From positions 25,082 to 89,081 of the forward strand of contig NZ_CAKJTI010000014.1 of NCBI RefSeq assembly GCF_917563915.1: a DNA stretch of 64,000 bases, in the 5' to 3' direction. Positions 25,444 to 35,136 of the stretch are shown in pieces; position 1 is the stretch's first letter; each line of letters starts with the position of its first letter. This DNA is from Bacillus rhizoplanae. Its GTDB lineage: Bacteria > Bacillota > Bacilli > Bacillales > Bacillaceae_G. The notes below the pieces were generated by a model. It did not search any database, was not told the DNA's origin, and worked only from the letters and a program-made list of their open reading frames with translations. The position numbers and the translations under genes are program-made.

Positions 25444-25923
25444 TTACTTATGGTATGGTTCATTACGATTAATTCGAAACGCTCTATATACCTGCTCTAA
25501 CAGTACCAATCGCATCAACTGATGGGGCAGCGTCATTTTTGAAAAAGATAATGACTCATTGGAGCGCTTCATCACTTCTTGACTTAACCCAAGCGATCCT
25601 CCAATAACAAATGCCACTTTACTCTTCCCATATGTAGCAAGGCGGTCTAAGTTTGCAGCAAACTCTTCTGATGATTTTTGTTTCCCTTCAATTGCTAATG
25701 CAATTACATGCATATCATCAGAAATTCTATCTAAGATACGAATTCCTTCTTTTTCTTTTACCATTTGCATTTCTGCTTCACTTAAATTTTCCGGTGCTTT
25801 TTCATCTGGTAACTCAACAACCTCCACTTTTGCATAAGCGGATAATCGTTTTAAATACTCTTCAATGCCTTGTTTTAAATATTTTTCTTTTAATTTTCCG
25901 ATTGAGATAATCAAGATATTCAC
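25444..25923 (-). CDS. rlmH: 23S rRNA (pseudouridine1915-N3)-methyltransferase RlmH
   Basis: 159-residue SPOUT-class methyltransferase that acts on assembled 70S ribosomes. It begins [20 protein letters not shown]. The SAM-binding trefoil knot is [17 protein letters not shown] and the C-terminus [20 protein letters not shown] followed by [10 protein letters not shown] is diagnostic. The start is GTG at 25923 behind AGGTGGGG; longer in-frame starts would run through the DnaA-box region. Upstream and within the next gene lies a cluster of DnaA boxes. As I recall, the B. subtilis orthologue yydA also has such a cluster. Confidence 0.97.
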   Translation of the reverse strand: MNILIISIGKLKEKYLKQGIEEYLKRLSAYAKVEVVELPDEKAPENLSEAEMQMVKEKEGIRILDRISDDMHVIALAIEGKQKSSEEFAANLDRLATYGKSKVAFVIGGSLGLSQEVMKRSNESLSFSKMTLPHQLMRLVLLEQVYRAFRINRNEPYHK

Positions 25924-25948
25924 ATATATTCCCCACCTTACAAACACG

Positions 25949-26190
25949 TTATCCACAGAAGTTATCCACATATCCACATACATCATCCACATATTGTGTG
26001 GGAATCTGTGTTCGATACAACATATGTCGCCTTATTTTGACAAAATTCACACATTTTTTGCTCATTATCTTTATTATCCACAGTGTGGATAAACGGTGGC
26101 ACTTCACATTCATCCACAATAATATCTAATGCTAGTTCCACATGCTCTAAACAACAAGGTAATTTCATAATTTCACCTCACTTATCCACA
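25949..26190. other. DnaA-box cluster outside oriC
   Basis: Five perfect boxes (TTATCCACA) lie at 25949, 25962, 26074, 26084 (reverse) and 26182, with one-mismatch boxes at 25970, 25983 and 26110. The pair at 26074-26092 forms TTATCCACAGTGTGGATAA, a perfect palindrome. The cluster spans the rlmH upstream region, the small CxxH/CxxC gene and the gap before htrC. It is denser in perfect boxes than the region before dnaA in this window. Confidence 0.85.
25983..26168 (-). CDS. Small CxxH/CxxC protein (BA_5709 family)
   Basis: 61-residue protein with an N-terminal CCLEH and a CEFCQNKA motif, ending in HTICG. The Cys/His pattern suggests a small metal-binding protein. I recognise it as the CxxH/CxxC protein family found next to rlmH and htrC in Bacillus. 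GTGAGGTG precedes the ATG with good spacing, supporting translation. Two perfect DnaA boxes lie within the coding sequence, so the DNA carries both codons and binding sites. Function unknown. Confidence 0.85.
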   Translation of the reverse strand: MKLPCCLEHVELALDIIVDECEVPPFIHTVDNKDNEQKMCEFCQNKATYVVSNTDSHTICG

Positions 26191-26194
26191 ACAG

Positions 26195-26221
26195 AAAACA
26201 GGAGGGGCTGCCTCCTGTTTT
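26195..26221 (-). terminator. Terminator of the wal operon/htrC
   Basis: AAAACAGGAGG and CCTCCTGTTTT enclose GGCTG. It overlaps the stop of htrC and is followed on the minus strand by TTCTGTTG. Confidence 0.8.
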
Positions 26222-27419
26222 AATACTGCTGACTGCCTAATTTTACATTTGTTGTTTCTCGTTTTGCACCACGATAAAATGTGATCGTCATTTTATCATC
26301 AATTTTCTTATTATATAAGATTTTTCGGAATGCAATAATATCTTGAACTGCTTTTCCATCTACTGCTACAATTACATCATATTCGCGTAAACCTGCATCT
26401 GCACCAGGAGATGGGCTTTTCACATCTAAAACACATACACCTTCTTTTACATTAGCTGGAAGATGTAATGTTTGATCCCAATAATAATTTGGAATTTCAT
26501 TTAAAGACCTTAATTCAACTCCAACGTAAGGTCTTCTTACTTTCCCATACTTTTCAATCTCATTCATAACTGGAACAGCTCTTGCGATAGGAATTGCAAG
26601 TCCAATCCCCTCTACCTCTTTTGCAGCAATTTTCATGGAGTTGATTCCAACAAGCTGCCCTGCTTCATTTACAAGAGCCCCGCCACTATTACCAGGATTA
26701 ATAGCTGCATCCGTTTGCAATACTTCTACTTGCCAATCATAATGTCCATCTTGATCTAAATCAACCGGTACAATGCGTTCATTTGCTGAAATAATCCCTT
26801 GTGTTACGGAACCTGAAAATTCTAAACCAAGAGGGTTCCCAATTGCAAGCGCAGCTTCACCGCGTTTTACTTTCGTAGAATCACCAAGTTCAATGACCTT
26901 CTTCGCATATTTTTCATCAATTTGTAAGACAGCTAAATCTGTTACAACATCAGTTCCTAAAATCTTTCCAGGAACTTTTTTTCCATCACTCAAACTTACT
27001 TCAATACGATTTGCTCCTGCTACAACATGATTATTTGTTACAATATATGCGTTTCCTTTTTCCTTCTTGTAAATTACACCAGATCCTGTTCCTGCTTCTG
27101 AATCTGCTTCTGAAAAATTATCACGCTGAATATTAATAACACCAACAACCGCTTCTGAAGCACGGTCAACAGCTTGAACAAAGCCAGAATGATCTCCTGT
27201 ATTCGTAGCTTGAGGAGTAGACTGCGCTATATACTGTTTCTCTTCACTTGCTTCTGTTTCTCTTATTGTAGTCCAACCTAATTTTGAAAACGTTGGAATA
27301 GCAAAAGCAAATAATGTAGCACCAATGACGGTTCCCGCTACAACAGAAACGAAAATATGTTTATGCTTTTGCTTTCTTTTTCGTTTCATCTGTAAATCTT
27401 CTTCATCAATAAAGGACAT
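26220..27419 (-). CDS. htrC: HtrA-like membrane serine protease HtrC (YyxA)
   Basis: 399-residue DegP/HtrA-family protease: a short cytoplasmic basic tail (KRKRKQKHKH), one membrane anchor (about residues 23-45), and a trypsin-like domain with the triad His in VTNNHVVAG, Asp in TDLAVLQ and Ser in NPGNSGGALVN. One C-terminal PDZ domain (about 300-390) contains GADAGLREYDVIVAVDG. It faces the outside and degrades or refolds damaged surface proteins. ATG at 27419 behind AGGTGAGC. It follows walJ, the usual place for yyxA in the wal region of Bacillus. Confidence 0.95.
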   Translation of the reverse strand: MSFIDEEDLQMKRKRKQKHKHIFVSVVAGTVIGATLFAFAIPTFSKLGWTTIRETEASEEKQYIAQSTPQATNTGDHSGFVQAVDRASEAVVGVINIQRDNFSEADSEAGTGSGVIYKKEKGNAYIVTNNHVVAGANRIEVSLSDGKKVPGKILGTDVVTDLAVLQIDEKYAKKVIELGDSTKVKRGEAALAIGNPLGLEFSGSVTQGIISANERIVPVDLDQDGHYDWQVEVLQTDAAINPGNSGGALVNEAGQLVGINSMKIAAKEVEGIGLAIPIARAVPVMNEIEKYGKVRRPYVGVELRSLNEIPNYYWDQTLHLPANVKEGVCVLDVKSPSPGADAGLREYDVIVAVDGKAVQDIIAFRKILYNKKIDDKMTITFYRGAKRETTNVKLGSQQY

Positions 27420-27482
27420 TTATGCTCACCTAGCCTTCCGAAAGCATTTATATTCTCCTTTATTGTTTACCAAAATGAAGAA

Positions 27483-28277
27483 TTATACGTATTGAATTTT
27501 AGTTGGCTTTTTGGGATCCGTATCGTGCAGCTGGAATGCTTCTCCTACAGCAAGTCCTTTTTCTTCAAGTACTTGTTCAACAGACATACGAGCAAGTTCT
27601 TTCATATTATTGTCTAAACTAAGGTGAGCCAAATAAATATGCTTCGTTTCATCTGTAATCACATCGGTCATCGCAAGAGCTGCGTCTTCATTAGAAACAT
27701 GTCCTACATCACTCAAAATTCTTCGTTTAATGCTCCACGGATAACGTCCCATTCGCAGCATTTCAACATCATGATTACTTTCAAATACAAAAGCATTAGC
27801 TCCCTTAATAATTCCTTTCATTCGGTCGCTAACATATCCCGTATCTGTAATAAGCACTAACTTTCTTCCATTATGATGAAACGCATAAAACATTGGTTCA
27901 GCAGCGTCATGTGAAACACCAAATGATTCCACTTCAATATCTCCAAATGTTTTAATATCTCCAATTGAGAAAATAAATTTTTGCTCTGTTGGAATATTAC
28001 CGATTAAATGTTCCATCGCGTTCCATGTTTTCTCATTTGCATAAACGGGCAAATCATACTTACGTGCTAACACGCCTAGTCCTTTAATATGATCGCTATG
28101 TTCATGTGTAACAAGAATACCGGATATGCTATTTATGTCTAGTTCAGCTTGCTGAAACAAAGTTTCTGTTGCTTTTCCACTTAGCCCTGCATCTACTAAT
28201 AATTTTTGGCGCTCTGTCCCTACATACAGCGCATTTCCTGTACTGCCACTTGCAAGTACACTAAAATGCAAACTCAT
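27483..28277 (-). CDS. walJ: WalJ (YycJ), metallo-beta-lactamase-fold nuclease
   Basis: 264-residue protein with the MBL metal motif [10 protein letters not shown] (about residues 57-66) and further ligands in [17 protein letters not shown] and HLSLDNN. YycJ-type proteins are 5' to 3' exonucleases linked to mismatch repair in Firmicutes. It overlaps the end of walI by 4 bp (ATGA arrangement), so it is translated in the walRKHI operon. Length is as usual for the family. Confidence 0.95.
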   Translation of the reverse strand: MSLHFSVLASGSTGNALYVGTERQKLLVDAGLSGKATETLFQQAELDINSISGILVTHEHSDHIKGLGVLARKYDLPVYANEKTWNAMEHLIGNIPTEQKFIFSIGDIKTFGDIEVESFGVSHDAAEPMFYAFHHNGRKLVLITDTGYVSDRMKGIIKGANAFVFESNHDVEMLRMGRYPWSIKRRILSDVGHVSNEDAALAMTDVITDETKHIYLAHLSLDNNMKELARMSVEQVLEEKGLAVGEAFQLHDTDPKKPTKIQYV

Positions 28278-29092
28278 TTACCCTCACTCCATTGCTCGTT
28301 TTCCTTGTTGTCCTTGCCCAATTGAATAATTTGTCCCTCTACTGCATTCACAAAGTAATCCATTTTATCTGTATACAAATTCCACGTTGGAACAAGAACT
28401 TGCACATTTGAGGAAGAAGGAGCTACCACTGTTGCATATCCTAGTTTTGCTCCTTTTACATGACTCCCTTGCTTTAATTCATTTTTCGTATACAACGTTT
28501 CTAATGCATTCCGAGCAGAAATAATATCCAATTCCTTATTTTGCTCTCCCATCTCTTTAAAATCATACAACATCGTTTGTGTATACGATATAATTTCTTT
28601 CTTTTCATTTAACTCCGCAACAATCATACCGTGTTGATTATAATAAATGGGCTTATCCTTATATTTTTGAAAAAAATATACTCTCGATCCTTCTACTTTC
28701 CCAGCCGCACTATATTTTTGTCCATCAATTACATAAGAACGTAGAAATTCACTATAATTATCACCTATTGTTGCTTTCAAATTTCCAAATGGTTCTTTAA
28801 GCTTACTTGAAATTGTATTCGAATCTTGTAAAGACGCCGTTTGATTTTTTAAAGAACGTATATCTTCATCAGAAAAGACCTTATCTTTTGCCATAATATA
28901 CGTATCTTTCGTCGGTTCTTTCGGCAAATTATCAGCTGTAATTTTATCTGCTTTCAATTGTTCCTCAATATTCGTTTCCGTCATATAATCAAGTTGATCA
29001 CTATCTTGCTTTTGAATGAACTGAAAGAGAAGAAAGAGATCTAAAATGAAAAAGGCAACAATAAAAATTGTTTTAATCCTATTCCAATCCAA
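28274..29092 (-). CDS. walI: WalI (YycI), regulator of WalK
   Basis: 272 residues with one N-terminal membrane helix ([21 protein letters not shown]) and an extracytoplasmic domain. YycI and YycH form a complex with WalK in the membrane and reduce its kinase activity in B. subtilis. The conserved N-terminus [10 protein letters not shown] is typical. It overlaps walH by 14 bp and walJ by 4 bp. Confidence 0.95.
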   Translation of the reverse strand: MDWNRIKTIFIVAFFILDLFLLFQFIQKQDSDQLDYMTETNIEEQLKADKITADNLPKEPTKDTYIMAKDKVFSDEDIRSLKNQTASLQDSNTISSKLKEPFGNLKATIGDNYSEFLRSYVIDGQKYSAAGKVEGSRVYFFQKYKDKPIYYNQHGMIVAELNEKKEIISYTQTMLYDFKEMGEQNKELDIISARNALETLYTKNELKQGSHVKGAKLGYATVVAPSSSNVQVLVPTWNLYTDKMDYFVNAVEGQIIQLGKDNKENEQWSEGK

Positions 29093-30419
29093 TGAGCTCT
29101 CCCCCTTTCTCCTCGCTCCATTCTAGAATTTTATTATCTTCACCATACACAACGTACCAAATAGGTTTTAAATTTACTGCAGCAATGTTTTTCCCATCAG
29201 CTCCAGGCTCTGGTATAAGTTTATATCCTAACCGAATATCCTGAATTAATTTCATATCTACTTTTTCATTCTTCTCTAAAGATTGTATCACTGTCTTACC
29301 ATCCGGAAGAGAAATTGTTCGATCATCACCATACTTTAATGTCGATAACTTAAATAATGGACGCCTATACGAAATTAATTCATCTGTCCCCCATACTTGT
29401 TCTAACGTTGCCATACCACTTTCATTAAATACAGGTAAGCTATCAACATATAAACGATACGTTGTTTGTCCTTTTTTGGAGTTCATATAATCAAAACGAT
29501 AAGAATCTGTTAAGCCACCATGACTATTAATAAAATCAAAACTGCGTTGAACAAGCGCGTTTCCATATATATGTGATTGATCTGATACAGCTGAATTTGT
29601 GTACTGTAGCATTTGTTTTTTCTTTAATACTTGCATAAGACGAATTCCATCTGTATATGTGTTTTCCTGATCATTAGACACTTTTTTTACATAACGAGGA
29701 TCTGTAAATAATGCATTTATAAATATATCCTCAGGTATATCACTTATTAAATATCCCGTACTTTGCATATCTGTTTTCGTATCTGGTAAAAATATCTCTC
29801 TTGTATCACTTAATGTGTATTGAGAGTATTCCCTCGCATTAGCTGTAAATTGGTCACGTGCTGCATCAAGTTCTTTGAGCGTAATTCCCTTTAATACCAT
29901 CTGATATACTTTGCGATTTTCATACGAAATGAAATATACAGGAATGTTACCATCCCGGCTTCCTTGTAAATCAATCATTATACGATTGAAACTATATAAT
30001 TCTGGGATTTTTTCTTTAATTGTAAAAACACTTCTCATAGAATCCAAAGGTATATGTGTAGGAAAAATCATTTCAATCTTATTTTTACCACGAACAAAGG
30101 AGAGGAATTGATGTTTTGGGATATCATCTGATATATCTCTAAAATCATACAATTCTCCTCTCTCAAGTAATTTATACAAAGGATCAATAGTATCTATATT
30201 TTCGCTTCCAAGGTGTGTATTCTCTTTATGAAAAAGAACTAAAGAAGGCAAAATTACATTTACAGGACTCTTCTGCGTCATCTCAGCATTATCTTGTAAA
30301 TACTTTGCATTTTGTGATTTACTAGAATCCGGCACATAAGTCCATAAATTAAAAGTAAGAAATAAACTAATAACAACCAAATTAATAAGTAAGACTGACT
30401 TTAAATTCTTAATTTTCAT
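29079..30419 (-). CDS. walH: WalH (YycH), regulator of WalK
   Basis: 446-residue protein with a single N-terminal membrane helix (SVLLINLVVISLFLTFNLW) and a large extracytoplasmic domain of the YycH family. Seen motifs include NVILPSLVLFHKENTHLGS and, near the C-terminus, VNLKPIWYVVYGEDNKILEW, which is similar in build to the WalI domain. It partners with WalI and WalK. It overlaps walK by 4 bp. Confidence 0.95.
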   Translation of the reverse strand: MKIKNLKSVLLINLVVISLFLTFNLWTYVPDSSKSQNAKYLQDNAEMTQKSPVNVILPSLVLFHKENTHLGSENIDTIDPLYKLLERGELYDFRDISDDIPKHQFLSFVRGKNKIEMIFPTHIPLDSMRSVFTIKEKIPELYSFNRIMIDLQGSRDGNIPVYFISYENRKVYQMVLKGITLKELDAARDQFTANAREYSQYTLSDTREIFLPDTKTDMQSTGYLISDIPEDIFINALFTDPRYVKKVSNDQENTYTDGIRLMQVLKKKQMLQYTNSAVSDQSHIYGNALVQRSFDFINSHGGLTDSYRFDYMNSKKGQTTYRLYVDSLPVFNESGMATLEQVWGTDELISYRRPLFKLSTLKYGDDRTISLPDGKTVIQSLEKNEKVDMKLIQDIRLGYKLIPEPGADGKNIAAVNLKPIWYVVYGEDNKILEWSEEKGGELIGLE

Positions 30420-32251
30420 TCCCAGTCATCCTCTTCTTCCTTTTCCATTGGAAGCGTGAAATAGATGGTTGTCCCTTTTCCTTCTTCACTTTTTGCCCAA
30501 ATTGAGCCGCCATGAGCTTGAATCATTTCCTTGGCAATTGCGAGACCTAATCCCGTTCCGCCTAGTTTACGCGAACGCGCTTTATCAACACGGTAGAAAC
30601 GTTCAAATACTTTATCTACGTTCTCTTTTGGAATACCCACTCCTTGGTCGCTAATACTTATTTCTAACATATCTTCTCTTTCTCGTAAACGATATGTCAC
30701 TGTTCCACCCTCTGGAGAATACTTTAACGCATTTGAAATGATATTATAAAGAACTTGTGTAATTTTATCTTCATCGATTTCAATAAAACGTGCTTTCTTA
30801 GAAAATGAACGATTAAAAGATACATTTTGTTCTTTTGACATTTCAAAACGGTCAATGATATTACTAAAGAATTGTGTAAAGTCTACCCATTCTTTCATTA
30901 AACGATGTTCTGTACTATCCAATTTCGAAAGCTGCAATAGTGCATTTACAAGGCGAATCATTCGTTCCGTTTCTTCTTGTGTTACCTGTAAGAATTGCGG
31001 TGCAATATTCTCATCTTGCCATGCTCCTTCACCCAATGCCTCTAAATAGCTGCGCATCGTTGTTAATGGTGTACGAAGTTCATGTGAAACGTTTGCTACG
31101 AATTCGCGGCGTTCTCTATCAATCCGTTCTTGTTCCGTTACATCATATAATACCGCAATTAAACCATTCACCTTTCCAGTCTCTTTTTGAATAACAGAAA
31201 AGCTAGCTCGCAAAATATACGGCTCATCCCTTGTACTAAAATCTAATATAACAGAGTCTGGTTCTTCATATAAATTATCTAATGTGTATTCTTCTTGAAT
31301 GCCTAATATTTCTAGAATAGACTGGTCTAATGCTGTTTCACGTGAAACATTTAGCATCTTTTCTGCCGGATCATTTAATAAGATAATATCGCCTTTTCGA
31401 TCCGTTGCAATTACCCCATCTGTCATATGAGATAACACAGATGAAAGCTTTCGTCTCTCACTTTCCGTAGAAGAACGAGCTTGCTGCAACTTCTTCGATA
31501 AGTTATTAAATGCTAATGCTAGTTGGCCAATTTCATCATTGCCATGTACTTTTACTTTACGAGAGTAATTTCCCTTTGCCATTTCGATGGCTTGCCTTCT
31601 CATGTCTGAAATTGGTCTTGTAATGGTTTGTGCCAACAAAGTACCTAGCACAGCTGTTACTAACAATGCAATAACCGTTCCCGTTGCAAAAATTTGATTA
31701 ATAAGCTTCATTTGTTTATAAACATCTTCCATAGAAGCAACAATATAAATTACACCGATTGTTTTCTTATTGTTTCCTTGAATTGGAGTGGCAACAACTT
31801 GCACACGATTCCCTGTATTGCGATCTATTTCCATTTTTTCAACAGGTTTTTCTTGAACTAAAGCTCGCTTTACCAGTAAATCTGTTGTTTTCTTTCCAAC
31901 AATCCCTTGATTATATTGATGTGATGTCGCTATTACACGACTATTTGCATCAATTACCCTAACTTCTTGAATATCAGCCTTTCGATCAGAAGCAAAATCT
32001 TCTATGCTCGTTTTAACCGCTTCTTCAAGAGTGGGATCTGTTTTTTCTCTTTCTTTCGTAAATTCCTGCTTTAAATTGTAAGCGAGTAAGTTCGTTCGTT
32101 GTGTTAATGATTCCTTAAAGCTCTTTACAAGATTCTTTTCCAGCTCACGAACAAAATATACACCAATAATTTGCATCGCCATTAAAATTAATAGCATGTA
32201 AATTAATACGAACTTTAAATGAATAGACTGAAAAAAACCAACTTTCTTCAT
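30416..32251 (-). CDS. walK: Sensor histidine kinase WalK (YycG)
   Basis: 611 residues, the B. subtilis length. Order: TM1 (about 12-31), extracellular sensor (32-183), TM2 (184-205), HAMP (TRPISDMRRQAIEMAKGNYS), PAS (about 262-370), HisKA with phospho-His in SHELRTPLTTMR (about residue 391), and an ATPase domain with N-box NALKYSPEG, DQGVGIPKE, and GGTGLGLAIAKEM. It senses cell-wall status and phosphorylates WalR; essential in Firmicutes. A perfect parS site is embedded in the PAS coding region (residues VSRET near 302-306). Three base pairs separate it from walR. Confidence 0.98.
   Translation of the reverse strand: MKKVGFFQSIHLKFVLIYMLLILMAMQIIGVYFVRELEKNLVKSFKESLTQRTNLLAYNLKQEFTKEREKTDPTLEEAVKTSIEDFASDRKADIQEVRVIDANSRVIATSHQYNQGIVGKKTTDLLVKRALVQEKPVEKMEIDRNTGNRVQVVATPIQGNNKKTIGVIYIVASMEDVYKQMKLINQIFATGTVIALLVTAVLGTLLAQTITRPISDMRRQAIEMAKGNYSRKVKVHGNDEIGQLALAFNNLSKKLQQARSSTESERRKLSSVLSHMTDGVIATDRKGDIILLNDPAEKMLNVSRETALDQSILEILGIQEEYTLDNLYEEPDSVILDFSTRDEPYILRASFSVIQKETGKVNGLIAVLYDVTEQERIDRERREFVANVSHELRTPLTTMRSYLEALGEGAWQDENIAPQFLQVTQEETERMIRLVNALLQLSKLDSTEHRLMKEWVDFTQFFSNIIDRFEMSKEQNVSFNRSFSKKARFIEIDEDKITQVLYNIISNALKYSPEGGTVTYRLREREDMLEISISDQGVGIPKENVDKVFERFYRVDKARSRKLGGTGLGLAIAKEMIQAHGGSIWAKSEEGKGTTIYFTLPMEKEEEDDWE
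31334..31349. other. parS site inside walK
   Basis: TGTTTCACGTGAAACA is a perfect match to the Bacillus parS consensus bound by Spo0J/ParB. It lies 23 kb left of dnaA. Confidence 0.95.
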
Positions 32252-32254
32252 ATA

Positions 32255-32962
32255 TTACTCCTGCTCTGGATCACGTAAGTAATATCCAACACCGCGTCTT
32301 GTTACAATTAAAGTTGGATGACTTGGATTATCTTCAATTTTCTCCCGCAAACGTCGTACCGTTACATCTACTGTACGCACATCACCAAAATAGTCATAAC
32401 CCCAAACCGTTTGTAATAAATGTTCGCGTGTCATAACTTGTCCTAAATGTTTTGCTAAATAATGAAGTAATTCAAATTCACGATGTGTTAACTCAATACT
32501 TTCTTCTCGTTTTGTTACACTATATGCGTTTGGATTAATTACAATTGGACCGATAATCATCTCCGCATTTTCTTCTTTTTCAGCTGTTCCTCCTTGCTGA
32601 TGACGACGTAAATTCGCTTTTACGCGCGCTAATAACTCACGTGTACTAAACGGCTTTGTTACATAATCATCTGCACCAAGTTCTAACCCAAGCACCTTGT
32701 CAATTTCAGAGTCCTTTGCTGTTAGCATAATAATCGGCATTTCATGGTTTTTTCGTATTTCACGACAAACTTCTAAACCGTCTTTTCCCGGTAACATAAT
32801 ATCTAATAAAACCATATCCGGTTGTTCTTCATTTGCTTTTTCAATTGCCTCATCACCATCGTGTGCCATCACAATTTCAAAACCTTCTTTTTCCAAGTTA
32901 AACTTCAAAATATCTGCAATTGGCTTCTCATCATCAACGACTAAAATTTTCTTTCCCATCAT
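32255..32962 (-). CDS. walR: Response regulator WalR (YycF)
   Basis: 235-residue OmpR-family regulator. The receiver domain starts [17 protein letters not shown], with the phospho-Asp in VLLDIMLPG (about residue 55) and Lys in DDYVTKPF. The winged helix has [28 protein letters not shown] and [15 protein letters not shown]. It controls autolysin and wall-metabolism genes and is essential. The start could be either ATG of ATGATG; the first (32962) is 8 bp from AGGAGG and is preferred. A terminator-like hairpin lies in its leader (33001-33033). Confidence 0.97.
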   Translation of the reverse strand: MMGKKILVVDDEKPIADILKFNLEKEGFEIVMAHDGDEAIEKANEEQPDMVLLDIMLPGKDGLEVCREIRKNHEMPIIMLTAKDSEIDKVLGLELGADDYVTKPFSTRELLARVKANLRRHQQGGTAEKEENAEMIIGPIVINPNAYSVTKREESIELTHREFELLHYLAKHLGQVMTREHLLQTVWGYDYFGDVRTVDVTVRRLREKIEDNPSHPTLIVTRRGVGYYLRDPEQE

Positions 32963-33000
32963 TTCAGTTTCCTCCTGCATGTTTAATGCTTTCCTTACAG

Positions 33001-33033
33001 AAAAGCCCCTAGCTTCAACTGCTAGAGGCTCCC
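33001..33033 (-). promoter_or_regulatory. Terminator-like hairpin in the walR leader
   Basis: On the minus strand AGCC-t-CTAGC and GCTAG-g-GGCTTTTC form a stem with a T-run. It lies about 40 bp before the walR start and after the separate tRNA terminator. It may attenuate transcription entering the wal operon. Confidence 0.5.
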
Positions 33034-33083
33034 TCATTCTATTGTAAAAGAACTACTCTCATTTGTAAAATTGAACAATATAA

Positions 33084-33116
33084 AAAGGATATTAAGTGGG
33101 CCCACCTAATATCCTG
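33084..33116 (-). terminator. Terminator of the tRNA cluster
   Basis: AGGATATTA-g-GTGGGCCCAC-t-TAATATCCT is nearly a perfect palindrome, followed on the minus strand by TTTTTA. Confidence 0.9.
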
Positions 33117-33120
33117 AGAG

Positions 33121-33193
<73 letters not shown>

Positions 33194-33236
33194 AAAACAT
33201 ATATATAAAACCACTAATTGTGGTATTAAACAAAAG

Positions 33237-33312
33237 TGGCGGTCCCGACCGGGGTCGAACCGGCGATCTCCTGCGTGACAGGCAGGCATGTTAACCACTA
33301 CACCACGGGACC
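33237..33312 (-). tRNA. tRNA-Asp (GTC)
   Basis: 76 nt. The anticodon loop CTGTCAC gives GTC. Acceptor GGTCCCG pairs with CGGGACC, the discriminator is G and the CCA end is encoded. Confidence 0.97.
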
Positions 33313-33333
33313 AAAATAATATATAAAAAAAAG

Positions 33334-33405
33334 TGACCCGTACGGGATTCGAACCCGTGTTACCGCCGTGAAAGGGCGGTGTCTTAACCACTTGACCAAC
33401 GGGCC
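33334..33405 (-). tRNA. tRNA-Glu (TTC)
   Basis: 72 nt. The anticodon loop CTTTCAC gives TTC. Acceptor GGCCCGT pairs with ACGGGTC with one G-T. CCA is not encoded. Confidence 0.97.
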
Positions 33406-33417
33406 ACGAAAATAAAA

Positions 33418-33493
33418 TGGTGAGCCATGAAGGACTCGAACCTTCGACCCTCTGATTAAAAGTCAGATGCTCTACCAACTGAGCTAATGGCTC
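33418..33493 (-). tRNA. tRNA-Lys (TTT)
   Basis: 76 nt. Anticodon TTT lies in the loop of the CTGAC/ATCAG-type stem. Acceptor GAGCCAT pairs with ATGGCTC, the discriminator is A and CCA is encoded. It is the first of the four tRNAs in transcription order. Confidence 0.97.
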
Positions 33494-33589
33494 ATACTCA
33501 CCAATGTCATGTTTCGTGACGACAAGACTTATAATATCATAAGATGTTTTATCTTTGCAATACTTTTTTTCATTTTTTTATAAAAACAT

Positions 33590-33618
33590 GAAAAAAGAAC
33601 TCATTTGAATATGAGTCC
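33590..33618 (-). terminator. Terminator of purA
   Basis: On the minus strand GACTCAT and ATGAGTTC form the stem, followed by TTTTTT. Confidence 0.8.
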
Positions 33619-33656
33619 TTTCTTCAATATACCGTACTCTTAAGAAAAAAACAAGA

Positions 33657-34949
<1,293 letters not shown>

Positions 34950-34993
34950 TCAAGCACCTCCGCAATTTTCAAACGAACTTTTCAAACAATATA

Positions 34994-35021
34994 ATTGTAC
35001 CAAAATGCAAAGAGAAGTCAA
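34994..35021 (-). promoter_or_regulatory. purA promoter (sigma-A type)
   Basis: TTGACT and TACAAT with a 16-bp spacer on the minus strand, about 45 bp upstream of the purA start. Confidence 0.75.
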
Positions 35022-35027
35022 TTTAAA

Positions 35028-35067
35028 AACGAACATTTTTTTTTCTTTTATCCCTTTCGTTCGTAAG
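35028..35067. promoter_or_regulatory. PurBox pair (PurR operator) upstream of purA
   Basis: AACGAACATTT and TTTCGTTCGTAAG are inverted GAACG-type boxes about 17 bp apart, just upstream of the -35. This is the arrangement of Bacillus PurR operators, so purA is probably repressed by PurR unless PRPP is high. Confidence 0.7.
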
Positions 35068-35084
35068 AAATATTTTTCACAAAC

Positions 35085-35121
35085 AAAAAAGAACCACATT
35101 TTATTATAAGAAATGTGGTTC
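35085..35121 (-). terminator. Terminator of the dnaC transcript
   Basis: GAACCACATTT and AAATGTGGTTC flank a 9-nt loop, followed on the minus strand by TTTTTTG. Confidence 0.85.
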
Positions 35122-35136
35122 CTTTTTATACTCCCA

